Shown here in pieces: positions 27,322 through 35,828 of a DNA stretch of 64,000 nucleotides. The stretch comes from BOKV01 sp041739225. GTDB lineage: Bacteria; Pseudomonadota; Alphaproteobacteria; Rhizobiales; Rhizobiaceae. The position numbers were made by a program, and so were the translations under genes. Location of the stretch: assembly GCA_041739225.1 (NCBI GenBank), contig JBGSOG010000031.1, positions 1 to 64,000 of the forward strand. Reading direction: 5' to 3'. Position 1 is the first letter of the stretch; every line of letters starts with the position of its first letter. Below the pieces are notes generated by a model. It did not search any database. It was not told the origin of the DNA and saw only the letters and a program-made list of their open reading frames with translations.

Positions 27322-27687
27322 ATGAAATACCTTGTCATCCTTCTTGCAATTCTCGGTATCTCTGCGGTCCAGTTGATTGTGAAGTACCGTTTCAACGCAG
27401 CCCACGGCCCTGTGCCTGCCGACGCAACTTTGTTCAGATATTTGATGAAGATTCTCACAGATGGTTGGCTGTGGAGTGCGGGCACCTTGCTCATTTTGGC
27501 CGCAGTGCTCTGGTATTTTTCGTTGTCGCGCATGCCGCTCAGCGTTGCCACAGCATTCGCTTCGCTGGTGTATCCCACCGTGATTTTCGGAAGTTTCTGG
27601 TTTCTTGGTGAGGCCGTTCGTTATCCGCAAGTCGCCGGCTGCATCCTGATCGTTGCCGGAATTTGGCTAGTGGCTGCTTATTCCTGA
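27322..27687 (+). CDS. Small EamA/SMR-like four-helix membrane protein
   Basis: A 121-residue protein with four hydrophobic helices (LVILLAILGISAVQLIV; WSAGTLLILAAVLWYFSL; VATAFASLVYPTVIFGSFW; AGCILIVAGIWLVAAY). It resembles small multidrug resistance and ArnE-type proteins, which work as dimers to move drugs or lipid-linked sugars. Beside a GtrB-like enzyme, a role in flipping a polyprenyl-phosphate sugar is plausible (inference). It returns to the GC-rich codon style. It overlaps the convergent methyltransferase gene by 10 bases. Confidence 0.78.
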   Translation: MKYLVILLAILGISAVQLIVKYRFNAAHGPVPADATLFRYLMKILTDGWLWSAGTLLILAAVLWYFSLSRMPLSVATAFASLVYPTVIFGSFWFLGEAVRYPQVAGCILIVAGIWLVAAYS

Positions 27688-28592
27688 ACCGGCTTGTACA
27701 ATCTGAAAACCATCGGCGTGTTCAGCACGACCGGCAGGTGCCGTGTTATTTGAAGCAAGCCCAGATAGGTCAAAATGCGGTAAATCCTTCCGACCGGCCC
27801 ACTGGCATGCCGCTGGAGAAATTCGGGGTCCTCAGCAAGCCTGACCAGGGATGAGTAGAGCGTCGACGGTTCGAAGCTCGGCACAAGACCATTTTCCCCA
27901 GCCAGTTGACGCACTGCAGCAACGTTGATGAAGTTCAGGGTGTTCCAGACTTGTGGACTTGGATCAATGGTCCTGGCAAACAGTCGGCGAGTCAGGCCTG
28001 GCGCAAATGGAACCATCGGGATGGCATAATGCGGTTCGTAGGGAACCGAATAGTTGGGACAGGAATTTAGCCAGGTTCCACCCTTGCGCAACACGTTTGC
28101 TGAAGCCCGAAAGACCGAGGGAAGATCGGAAACGTGCTCCATTACATTGATTGAAAAGATGAAATCAAAAGTTCCGTGAAGCGCAGGATCAAGGCATTCC
28201 GCCCCCATGTCCACCAGCGCAGGAACGTCACCACCGCAACGTTGCCAGATCGCCTTGCGGGTTGTTTCGAACAGGTCGAAAGCGGGAGCTGCCGGTTCCA
28301 AAGCAACCACTTCGTGGCCCTGACGGTGCAACCAGATTGACAACAAACCCAGACCGGCACCAATTTCGAGGATACGCAGACGACCGACAGGCAGCCGGCC
28401 TTTCAGGAATGCATGTCCGAACCGCATCTCGGAGAAATAGGTATCAAGCGCAGCATCAACACCAAAGCCTCGGTCATCAATGCTGTCGGCAATCGCAGAG
28501 CGAAAGTCCGGAGTGTCAAACTCCATCAGGAATCTTGAGAAATCATCGCTGCTTCCAACCAAAGACGTATCCCTTGAAAAACTTTCCTTCAT
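27678..28592 (-). CDS. Class I SAM-dependent methyltransferase
   Basis: A 304-residue methyltransferase. The SAM site is RILEIGAGLGLLSIWLHRQGH (motif I around residue 74), followed by VVALEPAA, DFIFSINVMEHVSDLPSVF and LRKGGTWLNSCPN. The C-terminal 80 residues lack a named domain. Last gene of the minus-strand run rmlB, rmlA, aminotransferase, methyltransferase; its start overlaps the aminotransferase stop by 4 bases, so it is co-translated. The substrate is probably a sugar of this polymer, but N- versus O-methylation cannot be told. Confidence 0.83.
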   Translation of the reverse strand: MKESFSRDTSLVGSSDDFSRFLMEFDTPDFRSAIADSIDDRGFGVDAALDTYFSEMRFGHAFLKGRLPVGRLRILEIGAGLGLLSIWLHRQGHEVVALEPAAPAFDLFETTRKAIWQRCGGDVPALVDMGAECLDPALHGTFDFIFSINVMEHVSDLPSVFRASANVLRKGGTWLNSCPNYSVPYEPHYAIPMVPFAPGLTRRLFARTIDPSPQVWNTLNFINVAAVRQLAGENGLVPSFEPSTLYSSLVRLAEDPEFLQRHASGPVGRIYRILTYLGLLQITRHLPVVLNTPMVFRLYKPVQE

Positions 28593-29734
28593 AGCTTGCC
28601 AATAAAGTCTAGCGTCGTGGAAATTACGCGATCCTGGTCGTGCACGGACAATTCCGGGAACACGGGTAGCCGGATCAGGCGGTCCGGCATGTCAACGGCA
28701 TTCTTGAGCGCCATGCCGGTTCGTCCATGTTTTTTTCCGCCCTCTGTCGCGTGCAATGGCACATAGTGAAATGTGGCCGAAATTCCCGAACTTTTCAGGT
28801 GCCTGAGAAGGCGGTCACGTGCGTCGCGATCCGGCATGATCAAGTAGTAGAGGTGACCGTTGTGTTCGAGGTTTTCTGGAACCGACGGACGGCGAACGAC
28901 ACCGCGTTGTCCGGCAGCCATGAATGCATCGTGATAGCGGTCCCAAATGATTCGCCGCTTGTTGTTGATGGCAGGCATCTCGTCCAACTGGACTGCCAGC
29001 ATCGCAGCGTTCAATTCTGAAGGCACAAAACTGGTGCCCAGGCTTTTCCACTGGTATTTGTCTATGCGGCCTTCCAGAAACTTTCGGCGATCCGTTCCCT
29101 TTTCCCAGGCGATCGTTGCAGCATCTACCAGCGAAGGATCGTTGATCGTCAGCATCCCTCCTTCGCCACACTGGACGTTCTTGGTGGCATGGAAGGAAAA
29201 TGCTGCCATGTGTCCCAGACTACCAGCGGCGCGACCTCGATAGCTGCTGCCCAACGCCTGTGCTGCGTCCTCAACCACCAGCAGTTTATGTTTGGAAGCA
29301 AAATCATTGATTGCATCCATGTCTGCGCAAACCCCGGCGTAGTGAACCGGGATGATTGCCTTGGTATTGGCTGTGAGTGCTTCCTCCAATCGCGATTCAT
29401 CAAGATTGAGCGTATCAGCCCGAATATCGCAGAATACCGGCGTGGCGCCGCGCAATGCGACGCACTGGGCAGTGGTTACAAAAGTGAAATCTGGAACCAG
29501 AACTTCATCACCCGGACCAATCCCTGCCACGAGCATCGACAGATCAAGCGCCAGGGAACAGGAAGGCGTCATAAGTGCGCCAGCACAATCCAGATCTTTC
29601 ACAATCCGGTCTTGGCAAGCCTTTGTGAACGGGCCATCGCCATGCAATACCCTATCGGAAAGTGCTTTTCCCAAGGCTTCATTTTCCCGCCCGGTCAGGT
29701 AGGGCCGATTGAAGGGGATGGCATTGTTCGTCAC
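28589..29734 (-). CDS. DegT/DnrJ/EryC1/StrS aminotransferase (WecE-like, dTDP-4-amino-4,6-dideoxyhexose synthesis)
   Basis: A 381-residue PLP enzyme expected to turn dTDP-4-keto-6-deoxyglucose into a 4-amino-4,6-dideoxyhexose with glutamate. Family landmarks are IPFNRPYLTGRENE at the start, PDFTFVTTAQCVALRGATP, VVEDAAQALGSSYRG and the PLP lysine in SFHATKNVQCGEGG. GTG 29734 is chosen because it overlaps the rmlA stop as GTGA and matches the family N-terminus; longer frames run into rmlA. The galacto (Fuc4N) or gluco (Qui4N) product cannot be decided by eye. Confidence 0.9.
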   Translation of the reverse strand: MTNNAIPFNRPYLTGRENEALGKALSDRVLHGDGPFTKACQDRIVKDLDCAGALMTPSCSLALDLSMLVAGIGPGDEVLVPDFTFVTTAQCVALRGATPVFCDIRADTLNLDESRLEEALTANTKAIIPVHYAGVCADMDAINDFASKHKLLVVEDAAQALGSSYRGRAAGSLGHMAAFSFHATKNVQCGEGGMLTINDPSLVDAATIAWEKGTDRRKFLEGRIDKYQWKSLGTSFVPSELNAAMLAVQLDEMPAINNKRRIIWDRYHDAFMAAGQRGVVRRPSVPENLEHNGHLYYLIMPDRDARDRLLRHLKSSGISATFHYVPLHATEGGKKHGRTGMALKNAVDMPDRLIRLPVFPELSVHDQDRVISTTLDFIGKL

Positions 29735-30642
29735 AAGCCAGACCCGGAGTTGCGCAGCCGAACTTCCGCCGCCACCATTTGCAGATATTGGGAATATGCA
29801 GCATTTGGCCTGCGGCCTGCCAGCGCTTCCATTTCGTCCGGACTGATCCATCCATTGTTGAGGCAGATTTCTTCCGGGCAGGAAACTTTCAATCCTTGCC
29901 TCAACTCAATGTGGCGGATGAAATCAGCGGCATCCAGCAGTGCCTCAACCGTTCCGGCATCAAACCACGAAAAACCACGGTACAGGTGTGTCACGTGAAG
30001 TTCGCCAAGCTCCAGATATTTCTGGTTGACCGAGGTGATTTCGAGTTCTCCCCTCGCCGATGGCGTGATCGTTCTTGCAATCGATGATGCCTTCCCATCG
30101 TAAAAATAGAGCCCGGTCACGGCCAGATTGGAAGCAGGAAGCCTCGGTTTTTCTTCGAGTGAAAGTGCCTTTCCTTCCAAATCAACAGCGACAATGCCAT
30201 AGGCAGAAGGATCATTTACCCGATACGAGAAAATGGTTGCCCCGGATGTGCGTTGATCGGCTGCACGCAGCATGCCGGTCAGGCCATTGCCAAAAAAGAT
30301 GTTGTCGCCAAGGATCAGAACGCCGGGGCCACCGGCAAGATGCTCCTCGCCCAAAATGAGCGCTTCAGCAATTCCAGACGGTTTTTCCTGTTCGACATAG
30401 CTCATTTTCATGCCCCACTCGCTGCCATCACCGAGCAATTCACGGAATTGGGGTAAGGCTTGAGGGGTGGATATCAACAAAACGTCACGAATTCCGGCCA
30501 ACAAAAGGGTGCTGATCGGATAATAAATCATTGGTTTGTCGTAAACGGGCAGCAACTGTTTGGAAGTTGCTACCGTCAACGGATGCAGACGTGTACCCAA
30601 ACCACCTGCGAGGACTATCCCTTTACGATCGGACCAGTTCAT
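29731..30642 (-). CDS. rmlA: Glucose-1-phosphate thymidylyltransferase
   Basis: A 303-residue enzyme making dTDP-glucose from dTTP and glucose 1-phosphate. It begins RKGIVLAGGLGTRLHPLT with the conserved SKQLLPVYDKPMIYYPIS. Other landmarks are LGDNIFFGNGL, VEQEKPSGIAEAL and SFEEKP-type LSLEEKPRLP. Normal length. The start overlaps the rmlB stop by 4 bases and its own stop overlaps the aminotransferase GTG, so the dTDP-sugar genes form a tightly coupled operon. Confidence 0.96.
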   Translation of the reverse strand: MNWSDRKGIVLAGGLGTRLHPLTVATSKQLLPVYDKPMIYYPISTLLLAGIRDVLLISTPQALPQFRELLGDGSEWGMKMSYVEQEKPSGIAEALILGEEHLAGGPGVLILGDNIFFGNGLTGMLRAADQRTSGATIFSYRVNDPSAYGIVAVDLEGKALSLEEKPRLPASNLAVTGLYFYDGKASSIARTITPSARGELEITSVNQKYLELGELHVTHLYRGFSWFDAGTVEALLDAADFIRHIELRQGLKVSCPEEICLNNGWISPDEMEALAGRRPNAAYSQYLQMVAAEVRLRNSGSGL

Positions 30643-31667
30643 GCTGCCCGCCGCTTAAAATGCGGTTGCCACCAAACCTTGTTGTTCAGATACCAAGTCA
30701 CCGTCGAAGCCAAACCCTGTTCGAAGTTTCTGTTAGCCTGCCAACCCAGTTCCCGGGACAGCTTTGTGCCATCAATCGCATATCGGCGGTCATGGCCAAG
30801 ACGATCATTCACAAATGTAATTTGACCGCGATAGGAGCCGGCGTCCTTGGGACATTGACGGTCCAACTCATCGCATATGGCGTGGACCACATCAATGTTG
30901 CGCCGCTCAGAGCTTCCACCAATGTTGAAATCCTCGCCTTTTTCTGCGCCCAACATTATTCTTTCCAGTGCTTCGGCATGGTCTTCAACATGCAGCCAAT
31001 CGCGAACATTGAGGCCGTCGCCATACACCGGCAGATCCCCGCCTGCCAGTGCAGTGAGTATCATTAAAGGAATCAGCTTCTCAGGAAACTGGTAGGGACC
31101 GTAATTGTTTGAGCAATTGGTGACAATGGCGGGCAAGCCGTAAGTCCTTCGCCAGCTTCGCACCAAATGATCGGAGGCTGCTTTCGAAGCTGAGTAGGGC
31201 GAAGACGGACGGTAGGGGCTGGTTTCGGTGAAGGCAGGTTCATCGGATGCAAGGTCGCAGAAAACCTCATCAGTGGACACGTGGAGAAATCGGAATCGAT
31301 CACGGGTATTCGTTCCAGCCGTATCCAGCCAACGGCGCACCTGCTGAAGCAATGTGAATGTGCCCAGTATATTGGTCTCCACGAAAGCGCGTGGTCCGTC
31401 GATTGAACGATCGACATGACTCTCTGCTGCCAGATGGACAATTGCTTCCGGCTCATGCTTGCGCAACAAATCGCCGACAAGAACAGCGTCCTGGATGTCG
31501 CCGCGGACAAATTCGTACCTTGACGAACTTTCTATTGCAGACACTGAACGGACGTCGGAGGCATAGGTTAGCAGGTCAAGATTGACAACCCGGTGACCGT
31601 TGCCAATCAGACGCCTGCAGACCGCCGATCCAATGAAGCCACAGCCGCCGGTTACCAATAATCGCAT
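30639..31667 (-). CDS. rmlB: dTDP-glucose 4,6-dehydratase
   Basis: A 342-residue extended SDR producing dTDP-4-keto-6-deoxyglucose. Signature segments are LLVTGGCGFIGSAVCR, HLAAESHVDRSIDGP, VSTDEVF and YSASKAASDHLV (YxxxK), followed by NCSNNYGPYQFPEKLIPLM. ATG 31667 is preferred to 31673 because GAGA is then 8 bases away and the family starts MxxLVTGG. First gene of the minus-strand dTDP operon; rmlC and rmlD are absent, so L-rhamnose is not the product here. Confidence 0.96.
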   Translation of the reverse strand: MRLLVTGGCGFIGSAVCRRLIGNGHRVVNLDLLTYASDVRSVSAIESSSRYEFVRGDIQDAVLVGDLLRKHEPEAIVHLAAESHVDRSIDGPRAFVETNILGTFTLLQQVRRWLDTAGTNTRDRFRFLHVSTDEVFCDLASDEPAFTETSPYRPSSPYSASKAASDHLVRSWRRTYGLPAIVTNCSNNYGPYQFPEKLIPLMILTALAGGDLPVYGDGLNVRDWLHVEDHAEALERIMLGAEKGEDFNIGGSSERRNIDVVHAICDELDRQCPKDAGSYRGQITFVNDRLGHDRRYAIDGTKLSRELGWQANRNFEQGLASTVTWYLNNKVWWQPHFKRRAA

Positions 31668-31750
31668 GCACATTTCTCACGTTAAGCCAGCAATTTTTCT
31701 TAACACTGCCAATCAAGATTTACAAATTTCAAAACACCCCGGTTCCACCC

Positions 31751-31790
31751 ACACACACGCCCACAACCAGTATGTGTATGGCGTGTGTGT
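31751..31790. repeat. Perfect 11-bp inverted repeat, 18-base loop
   Basis: ACACACACGCC at 31751-31761 pairs perfectly with GGCGTGTGTGT at 31780-31790. It is too long and GC-balanced to be trivial and has no T-run, so it is not a terminator. It stands just before the transfer-like genes and could be a protein-binding or nicking-region hairpin. Confidence 0.7.
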
Positions 31791-31825
31791 ACTGATACGG
31801 CTACAGGCCTACCCATTCCGCATCA

Positions 31826-31958
31826 ACTGTCGTCAGGCTCGTGCCATGACTCCATATGGCTGACCTTGCCTTATTCACATAAGTACAAGGCTAAAGGACA
31901 TGCGCGGGGCGCAGTCTCACCCCTATGGAGTCATGCCGCTGTGCTGGCAGACGACAGT
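31826..31958. repeat. Long interrupted inverted repeat, candidate origin of transfer
   Basis: The outer arms ACTGTCGTC (31826-31834) and GACGACAGT (31950-31958) and the inner arms CATGACTCCATA (31845-31856) and TATGGAGTCATG (31924-31935) are perfect complements, separated by spacers of about 10 and 14 bases and a 67-base loop. The loop itself holds small palindromes (CTTAT/ATAAG). Nested repeats of this kind upstream of transfer genes are typical of oriT or plasmid-like origins. The function is inferred from position. Confidence 0.65.
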
Positions 31959-32022
31959 GAGCGGAACCCTTCCACCGTAACCCTTACAATTCGGGTATAC
32001 TGGAGGCGGACATAGTTCCTTC

Positions 32023-33399
32023 ATGCCAGCGCCCTGGCGACGGCTTGCCTGGGGCAAAAGGCCGGGCTTGGCGTTTAGGTGCTGGCCTGTGCGAATTATG
32101 CATTCAAATTTCTTGGCAACAATACCAGCAACAATCCCGCAAACACTGCAAGCGAGCCGCCTGCGCCATACCGCGATCATCGGCCAGGCCGGAACCGGCA
32201 AAGCCAATCTGCTCAATCAACTGATACAGTTCGACATTGATGCCGATCACGGACTGATTCAATTCGATCTTGATGGCGCCGCCACCAATACCGTTTTGGC
32301 GTTGGTGCCGGAACACCGGATCAAAGATGTCGTGCTGATAGACTTGTCCGATGTCGATCATCCGCCAGCGATCAATCCGCTTTCTGGTTCCGGCACCGAT
32401 TACGACAGTGTCATCGCCGATCATCTGGTCGATGCGTTCAAGTCAATGGCCGGATACGAGCAGGTGGCGACGCCAGACATGGACCGCACGATTTACAATG
32501 CGGCGCGCGCCATTATCGATCTGCCAAAAGGAACCATTCTCGACATGTACCGCATGCTGGTGTCTGACGAAGCCAGAGGGCAGATCGTCCGCAGCACCCG
32601 CGACCCGGTGGTGCGGGCCTATTGGCAAGACCAGTTTGCCAAGCTGGATCAGCGCGACCAGGCATTCATCACCAAATCGACGGTCAACAAGCTGGAGCCG
32701 TTCATCTCTGACCGGCGCATTCGCAATGCGCTTGGCCAAGGCAGGCCGCTGGTTGATTTCAAACTTGCCATCGAACACCGCCAGATCATCCTGGTAAAAA
32801 TCCCGCAAAGCGAGTTCGGCCTCAACAAGGCAAGGACGGTTGCCGGTCTGCTGCTGGCGCAGTTCTTCTCGATTGCCCAGCGCCGCAAGGGCCTGTTGCC
32901 GTTCCATGTCTATCTGCCGCAATGCCAGCACCTTGCCGGCAACACGCTGCACCAGATGCTGGCCACGCTTGGCGGGCGCAACGTCTCGATCACGCTGTCG
33001 TTCCAGTATTTGCACCAGCTTGGAAAATTGCGCGAAGCCGTGTTTGGCAATGCCGGAAACTGGGTGATCTTCCGTGTCGGCCTCGCCGACGCGCTGGAGC
33101 TGGAGAAACTTTTTGAATGGGACAACACCCGCAAGTTTCTCTACGAACTGGAACCAGGTGAAGCGCGAGTAGTAACGCCGTATACAAATCCACTAAACTA
33201 CCTAACGTTAATTGGTAATCTGAATTCCACAAATAATACCAAGACAATTGTCAAAAGAAACCGGCATTTCTATTGTCGCCCACGGCATGAAGCCGAAGCA
33301 ATGATCAACCTGCATTTGGGAGGCGACAATGAAAATCGATATCAAGCCGGTCGAAAAATCCATGGGCATGATCTTCAAAAAAGTTCTGCATGGCGTTGA
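32023..33399 (+). CDS. VirD4/TraG-like coupling-type protein with altered ATPase motifs
   Basis: A 458-residue protein that follows the DUF87/TraG-type ATPase along its length: RHTAIIGQAGTGKANLL, then LALVPEHRIKDVVLIDLSD, AINPLSG, NALGQGRPLVDF, LLLAQFFSIAQ and FGNAGNWVIFRVG. Every nucleotide motif is changed. Walker A ends GKA instead of GKS/T (residues 54-61). The DPHGD box reads DLDGA (82-86). The usual VDEFQ reads LPQCQ (298-302). The frame is otherwise undamaged, so it may be a non-hydrolysing partner of the active ATPase two genes downstream. The start is uncertain (ATG 32098 is an alternative). The last 70 bases overlap the next gene and are AT-rich and unlike the family. Confidence 0.8.
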   Translation: MPAPWRRLAWGKRPGLAFRCWPVRIMHSNFLATIPATIPQTLQASRLRHTAIIGQAGTGKANLLNQLIQFDIDADHGLIQFDLDGAATNTVLALVPEHRIKDVVLIDLSDVDHPPAINPLSGSGTDYDSVIADHLVDAFKSMAGYEQVATPDMDRTIYNAARAIIDLPKGTILDMYRMLVSDEARGQIVRSTRDPVVRAYWQDQFAKLDQRDQAFITKSTVNKLEPFISDRRIRNALGQGRPLVDFKLAIEHRQIILVKIPQSEFGLNKARTVAGLLLAQFFSIAQRRKGLLPFHVYLPQCQHLAGNTLHQMLATLGGRNVSITLSFQYLHQLGKLREAVFGNAGNWVIFRVGLADALELEKLFEWDNTRKFLYELEPGEARVVTPYTNPLNYLTLIGNLNSTNNTKTIVKRNRHFYCRPRHEAEAMINLHLGGDNENRYQAGRKIHGHDLQKSSAWR

Positions 33400-33745
33400 A
33401 TTGTCGGTGATGTTCTCGGAGGAGGAAAAGGCAATCATCGCCGACCGCAAACTCGACCGCACCATTTTGCGCGAGCGCGATGCGCCAGCCGATGTGGATG
33501 CCGAAAAACATGCCAATCGCGGGCTAGCGCGCAAACTGGTGACTGCCGCAGTGGCAGGTCGCGACGCCAACAATTTTCACCTGACCTTTGGCAAGCTGCT
33601 GCGCGGCGCCGACATTTATTTCTTCGAAACCCCGATCGAGGCCAAGGACTATATCGCCGAGCTGAAATCGGAAGTGCTGCCGCTGGCCAAGGCCTATCTG
33701 GAGGGCAACAAGGAAGCCGCCTCCTCAGACAGTTTCGAACTGTAA
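33329..33745 (+). CDS. Unknown 138-residue protein of the transfer-like module
   Basis: The protein begins MKIDIKPVEKSMGMIFKK and contains VELSVMFSEEEKAIIADRKL, ADVDAEKHANRGLARKLV and FLETPxEA-like FFETPIEAKDYIAELK. It is charged and largely helical, with no membrane segment, and I recognise no family. A strong ribosome binding site (GGGAGGCGAC) precedes the ATG, and its stop overlaps the next start (TAATG). It is therefore a co-translated member of the module between the altered and the active coupling-type ATPases, and may bridge them. This is context only. Confidence 0.75.
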   Translation: MKIDIKPVEKSMGMIFKKVLHGVELSVMFSEEEKAIIADRKLDRTILRERDAPADVDAEKHANRGLARKLVTAAVAGRDANNFHLTFGKLLRGADIYFFETPIEAKDYIAELKSEVLPLAKAYLEGNKEAASSDSFEL

Positions 33746-35820
33746 TGGACGAGTTCCTCAAGCTCTATCTGGGGATGATAAGCCTTGCCATGCTGGTCGC
33801 GCTGATGGTGTTCGGGATCATATTCATCATCCCCGGTGCCATTGGCGCCGCCATCTTCTATGGCGTCTACCAGCAATACAACGGCCCGGCCGCAAAAGCC
33901 CGCCAGGCGCAGGAGGCTACAGCCGCCTTGTACCGGCAGGCTCTGGCAGTGGCTCCGCTGACGCTTGAGAAGTTCACCGCTGAAATGGAAGACGCCTTCG
34001 ACGACGCGCGCCTCGTCGCCATTGCCATTCGCCTGTACGAAGACGAAGGGTTTTTGCCGCCCGATCCGCCGCCGCCCAACACCAACTCGATTGAGGGCGC
34101 GCGTTATCGTGATCTGCTCAACCGCTACATCGCTACCAGCCATTCACCCGAGCGAACACGACGCTTCGTCAAAGAGGTCATGGAGGCGCTGCGACCGTTC
34201 GAGGGCAGAATTGGCAACGGCACTTTCCGGGCAAGCCGCCCACGTTCAAAGAACGAGATCGAAAAACTAATCATGGAGTTCTTTGGTGATCATGATTTCT
34301 TCAAGAGCTTGCGCAGCCGTCTCGACCAGAATTTGAATGGGCAAAAGGGCCTGATGCCCAGCGAATACACCGGCAAGAACTGCGCCTGGGATTATCTCAA
34401 AGACACTCCATTGCTGAAGCTTGAACATGTCGACACCTCTGCCGACTGGCTTCACCCGGAAAACCATACTTTGGTGCTGGCAGGATCAGGCGCGGGCAAG
34501 ACCACTTTGTTCAAGCACCTGATTGCAAAACTCCTCAAGGAAAACTGCTGTGTCATCGTCATGGACAGCCAGTCGCAATTGATCGAGGAACTTGCGCATC
34601 TGGACATGGGCGATGATGAGCTCGCCTGGATCACGCCGGAACATCCGCTGGCGCTCAACCTGTTCCATGCCGATGTCGCAGACATGCGCGATGAGGCATT
34701 CGTCAACAGCGCCATCAGCCAGCTGGAATTTGTCATCAGCAAACTTTTGGATGCACCGATGACGCCGCGCCAGCGCACGTTGTTTTACCATTGCAGCAAT
34801 TTGGTGCTGGCAATCCCTGGCGGCAACATCCAAACCTTCTTTGAAGTGATGGATACGCCAGAGAAGTTTGCCAGTTACATTGATGCGCTGGACGAGACCG
34901 GGCGGCGCTTCTTTTACGAGGAACTCAACCCGGAGCAAAAGCACGGCGGCAAAAAGGGTTCGCCCTATGACGGCACCAAAACCGAATTGTCCTACCGGCT
35001 GGATGCTCTTTTGAAAAACCCGACGCTGCGACGCATGTTCAACACCAGCGAAAACCGCTTCAACATGGTTCGCGAAATGGCCAGCCGCAAACTGGTGCTG
35101 ATCGATACCAGCCTTGCATTGCTGGCGCAGGAAAGCGCCACATTTGGCCGCTTCATGATCGCCCAGGCGTTGCAAGCTTGTTATGCCCGCGTCAAGGCGA
35201 AGGCCGCTGATCGCCCGGTGGTGTTCTTCATTGATGAAGCGCACGAGTATTTTGACGAGAAGCTGGAGACGATGCTGCTGCAGGCTCGCAAGGCCAATGT
35301 CGGCATGGTCATCGCCACGCAGGATCTTGCCCGTGCCTCACGCGCCGGCATTGCCGACACCATGCTGGGTTCTACCACCACCAAGCTGGTCAGCCGTGTC
35401 GTCACTGGCGACGCCAAGCGGCTGGCACCCAGCATGAAGACATCGTCAGACTTCCTGATGGAATTGCCCGATCACGCCTTTGCCTTTGCCAGCGGGCGCG
35501 ATCCAGCCGTGTCTGTGCGGGCCAACCCGCGCGCGCTGGATGGCATGCCCAAGCGCGATGGGCTCGGCTCCCTGCGCCAGCAGATGATTGCGCGCTACGG
35601 CCCGTTGGACGCGCCAGCCGCGCAAACCGGCGGGTATGAACATCGGCAGCAAGCCGGTGGCGATCAAGCGGGCAAACCAGCAGCCCGAAATGCAACCAGC
35701 ACTGCCTCAAATTCCAAGCCCGGCGGCTCCGTTCCAACCAGTTCAGGTTCTGGCGACGCCCCGCAAGACACTATGCGCAACAATGGCCATGACGACATCA
35801 AGCCTTCCGGCACGTTATAA
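33745..35820 (+). CDS. TraD/VirD4-like membrane-anchored ATPase
   Basis: A 691-residue protein. The N-terminus has two hydrophobic helices (about residues 6-45: MISLAMLVALMVFGIIFII and AIGAAIFYGVY). The P-loop GSGAGKTTLF lies near residues 248-257, a Walker B-like VIVMDSQSQL near 271, and a second acidic motif FFIDEAHEYFD near 495. The C-terminal 70 residues are low-complexity, rich in Ala, Gly, Ser and Gln. This is the build of conjugative coupling proteins that pump DNA through a membrane channel. No channel genes are in the window. Start and stop are coupled to neighbours (TAATG upstream; 8 bases to the next gene). Confidence 0.85.
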   Translation: MDEFLKLYLGMISLAMLVALMVFGIIFIIPGAIGAAIFYGVYQQYNGPAAKARQAQEATAALYRQALAVAPLTLEKFTAEMEDAFDDARLVAIAIRLYEDEGFLPPDPPPPNTNSIEGARYRDLLNRYIATSHSPERTRRFVKEVMEALRPFEGRIGNGTFRASRPRSKNEIEKLIMEFFGDHDFFKSLRSRLDQNLNGQKGLMPSEYTGKNCAWDYLKDTPLLKLEHVDTSADWLHPENHTLVLAGSGAGKTTLFKHLIAKLLKENCCVIVMDSQSQLIEELAHLDMGDDELAWITPEHPLALNLFHADVADMRDEAFVNSAISQLEFVISKLLDAPMTPRQRTLFYHCSNLVLAIPGGNIQTFFEVMDTPEKFASYIDALDETGRRFFYEELNPEQKHGGKKGSPYDGTKTELSYRLDALLKNPTLRRMFNTSENRFNMVREMASRKLVLIDTSLALLAQESATFGRFMIAQALQACYARVKAKAADRPVVFFIDEAHEYFDEKLETMLLQARKANVGMVIATQDLARASRAGIADTMLGSTTTKLVSRVVTGDAKRLAPSMKTSSDFLMELPDHAFAFASGRDPAVSVRANPRALDGMPKRDGLGSLRQQMIARYGPLDAPAAQTGGYEHRQQAGGDQAGKPAARNATSTASNSKPGGSVPTSSGSGDAPQDTMRNNGHDDIKPSGTL

Positions 35821-35828
35821 TTGGAGGC

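Larger units (their letters stand above)
31668..32022. other. Structured intergenic region between polysaccharide and transfer modules
   Basis: A 355-base divergent intergenic region containing two inverted repeats (31751-31790 and 31826-31958, listed separately) and the promoters for rmlB and the VirD4-like gene. GGAGGCGG at 32003-32010 lies 15 bases before the ATG at 32023. Confidence 0.6.
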
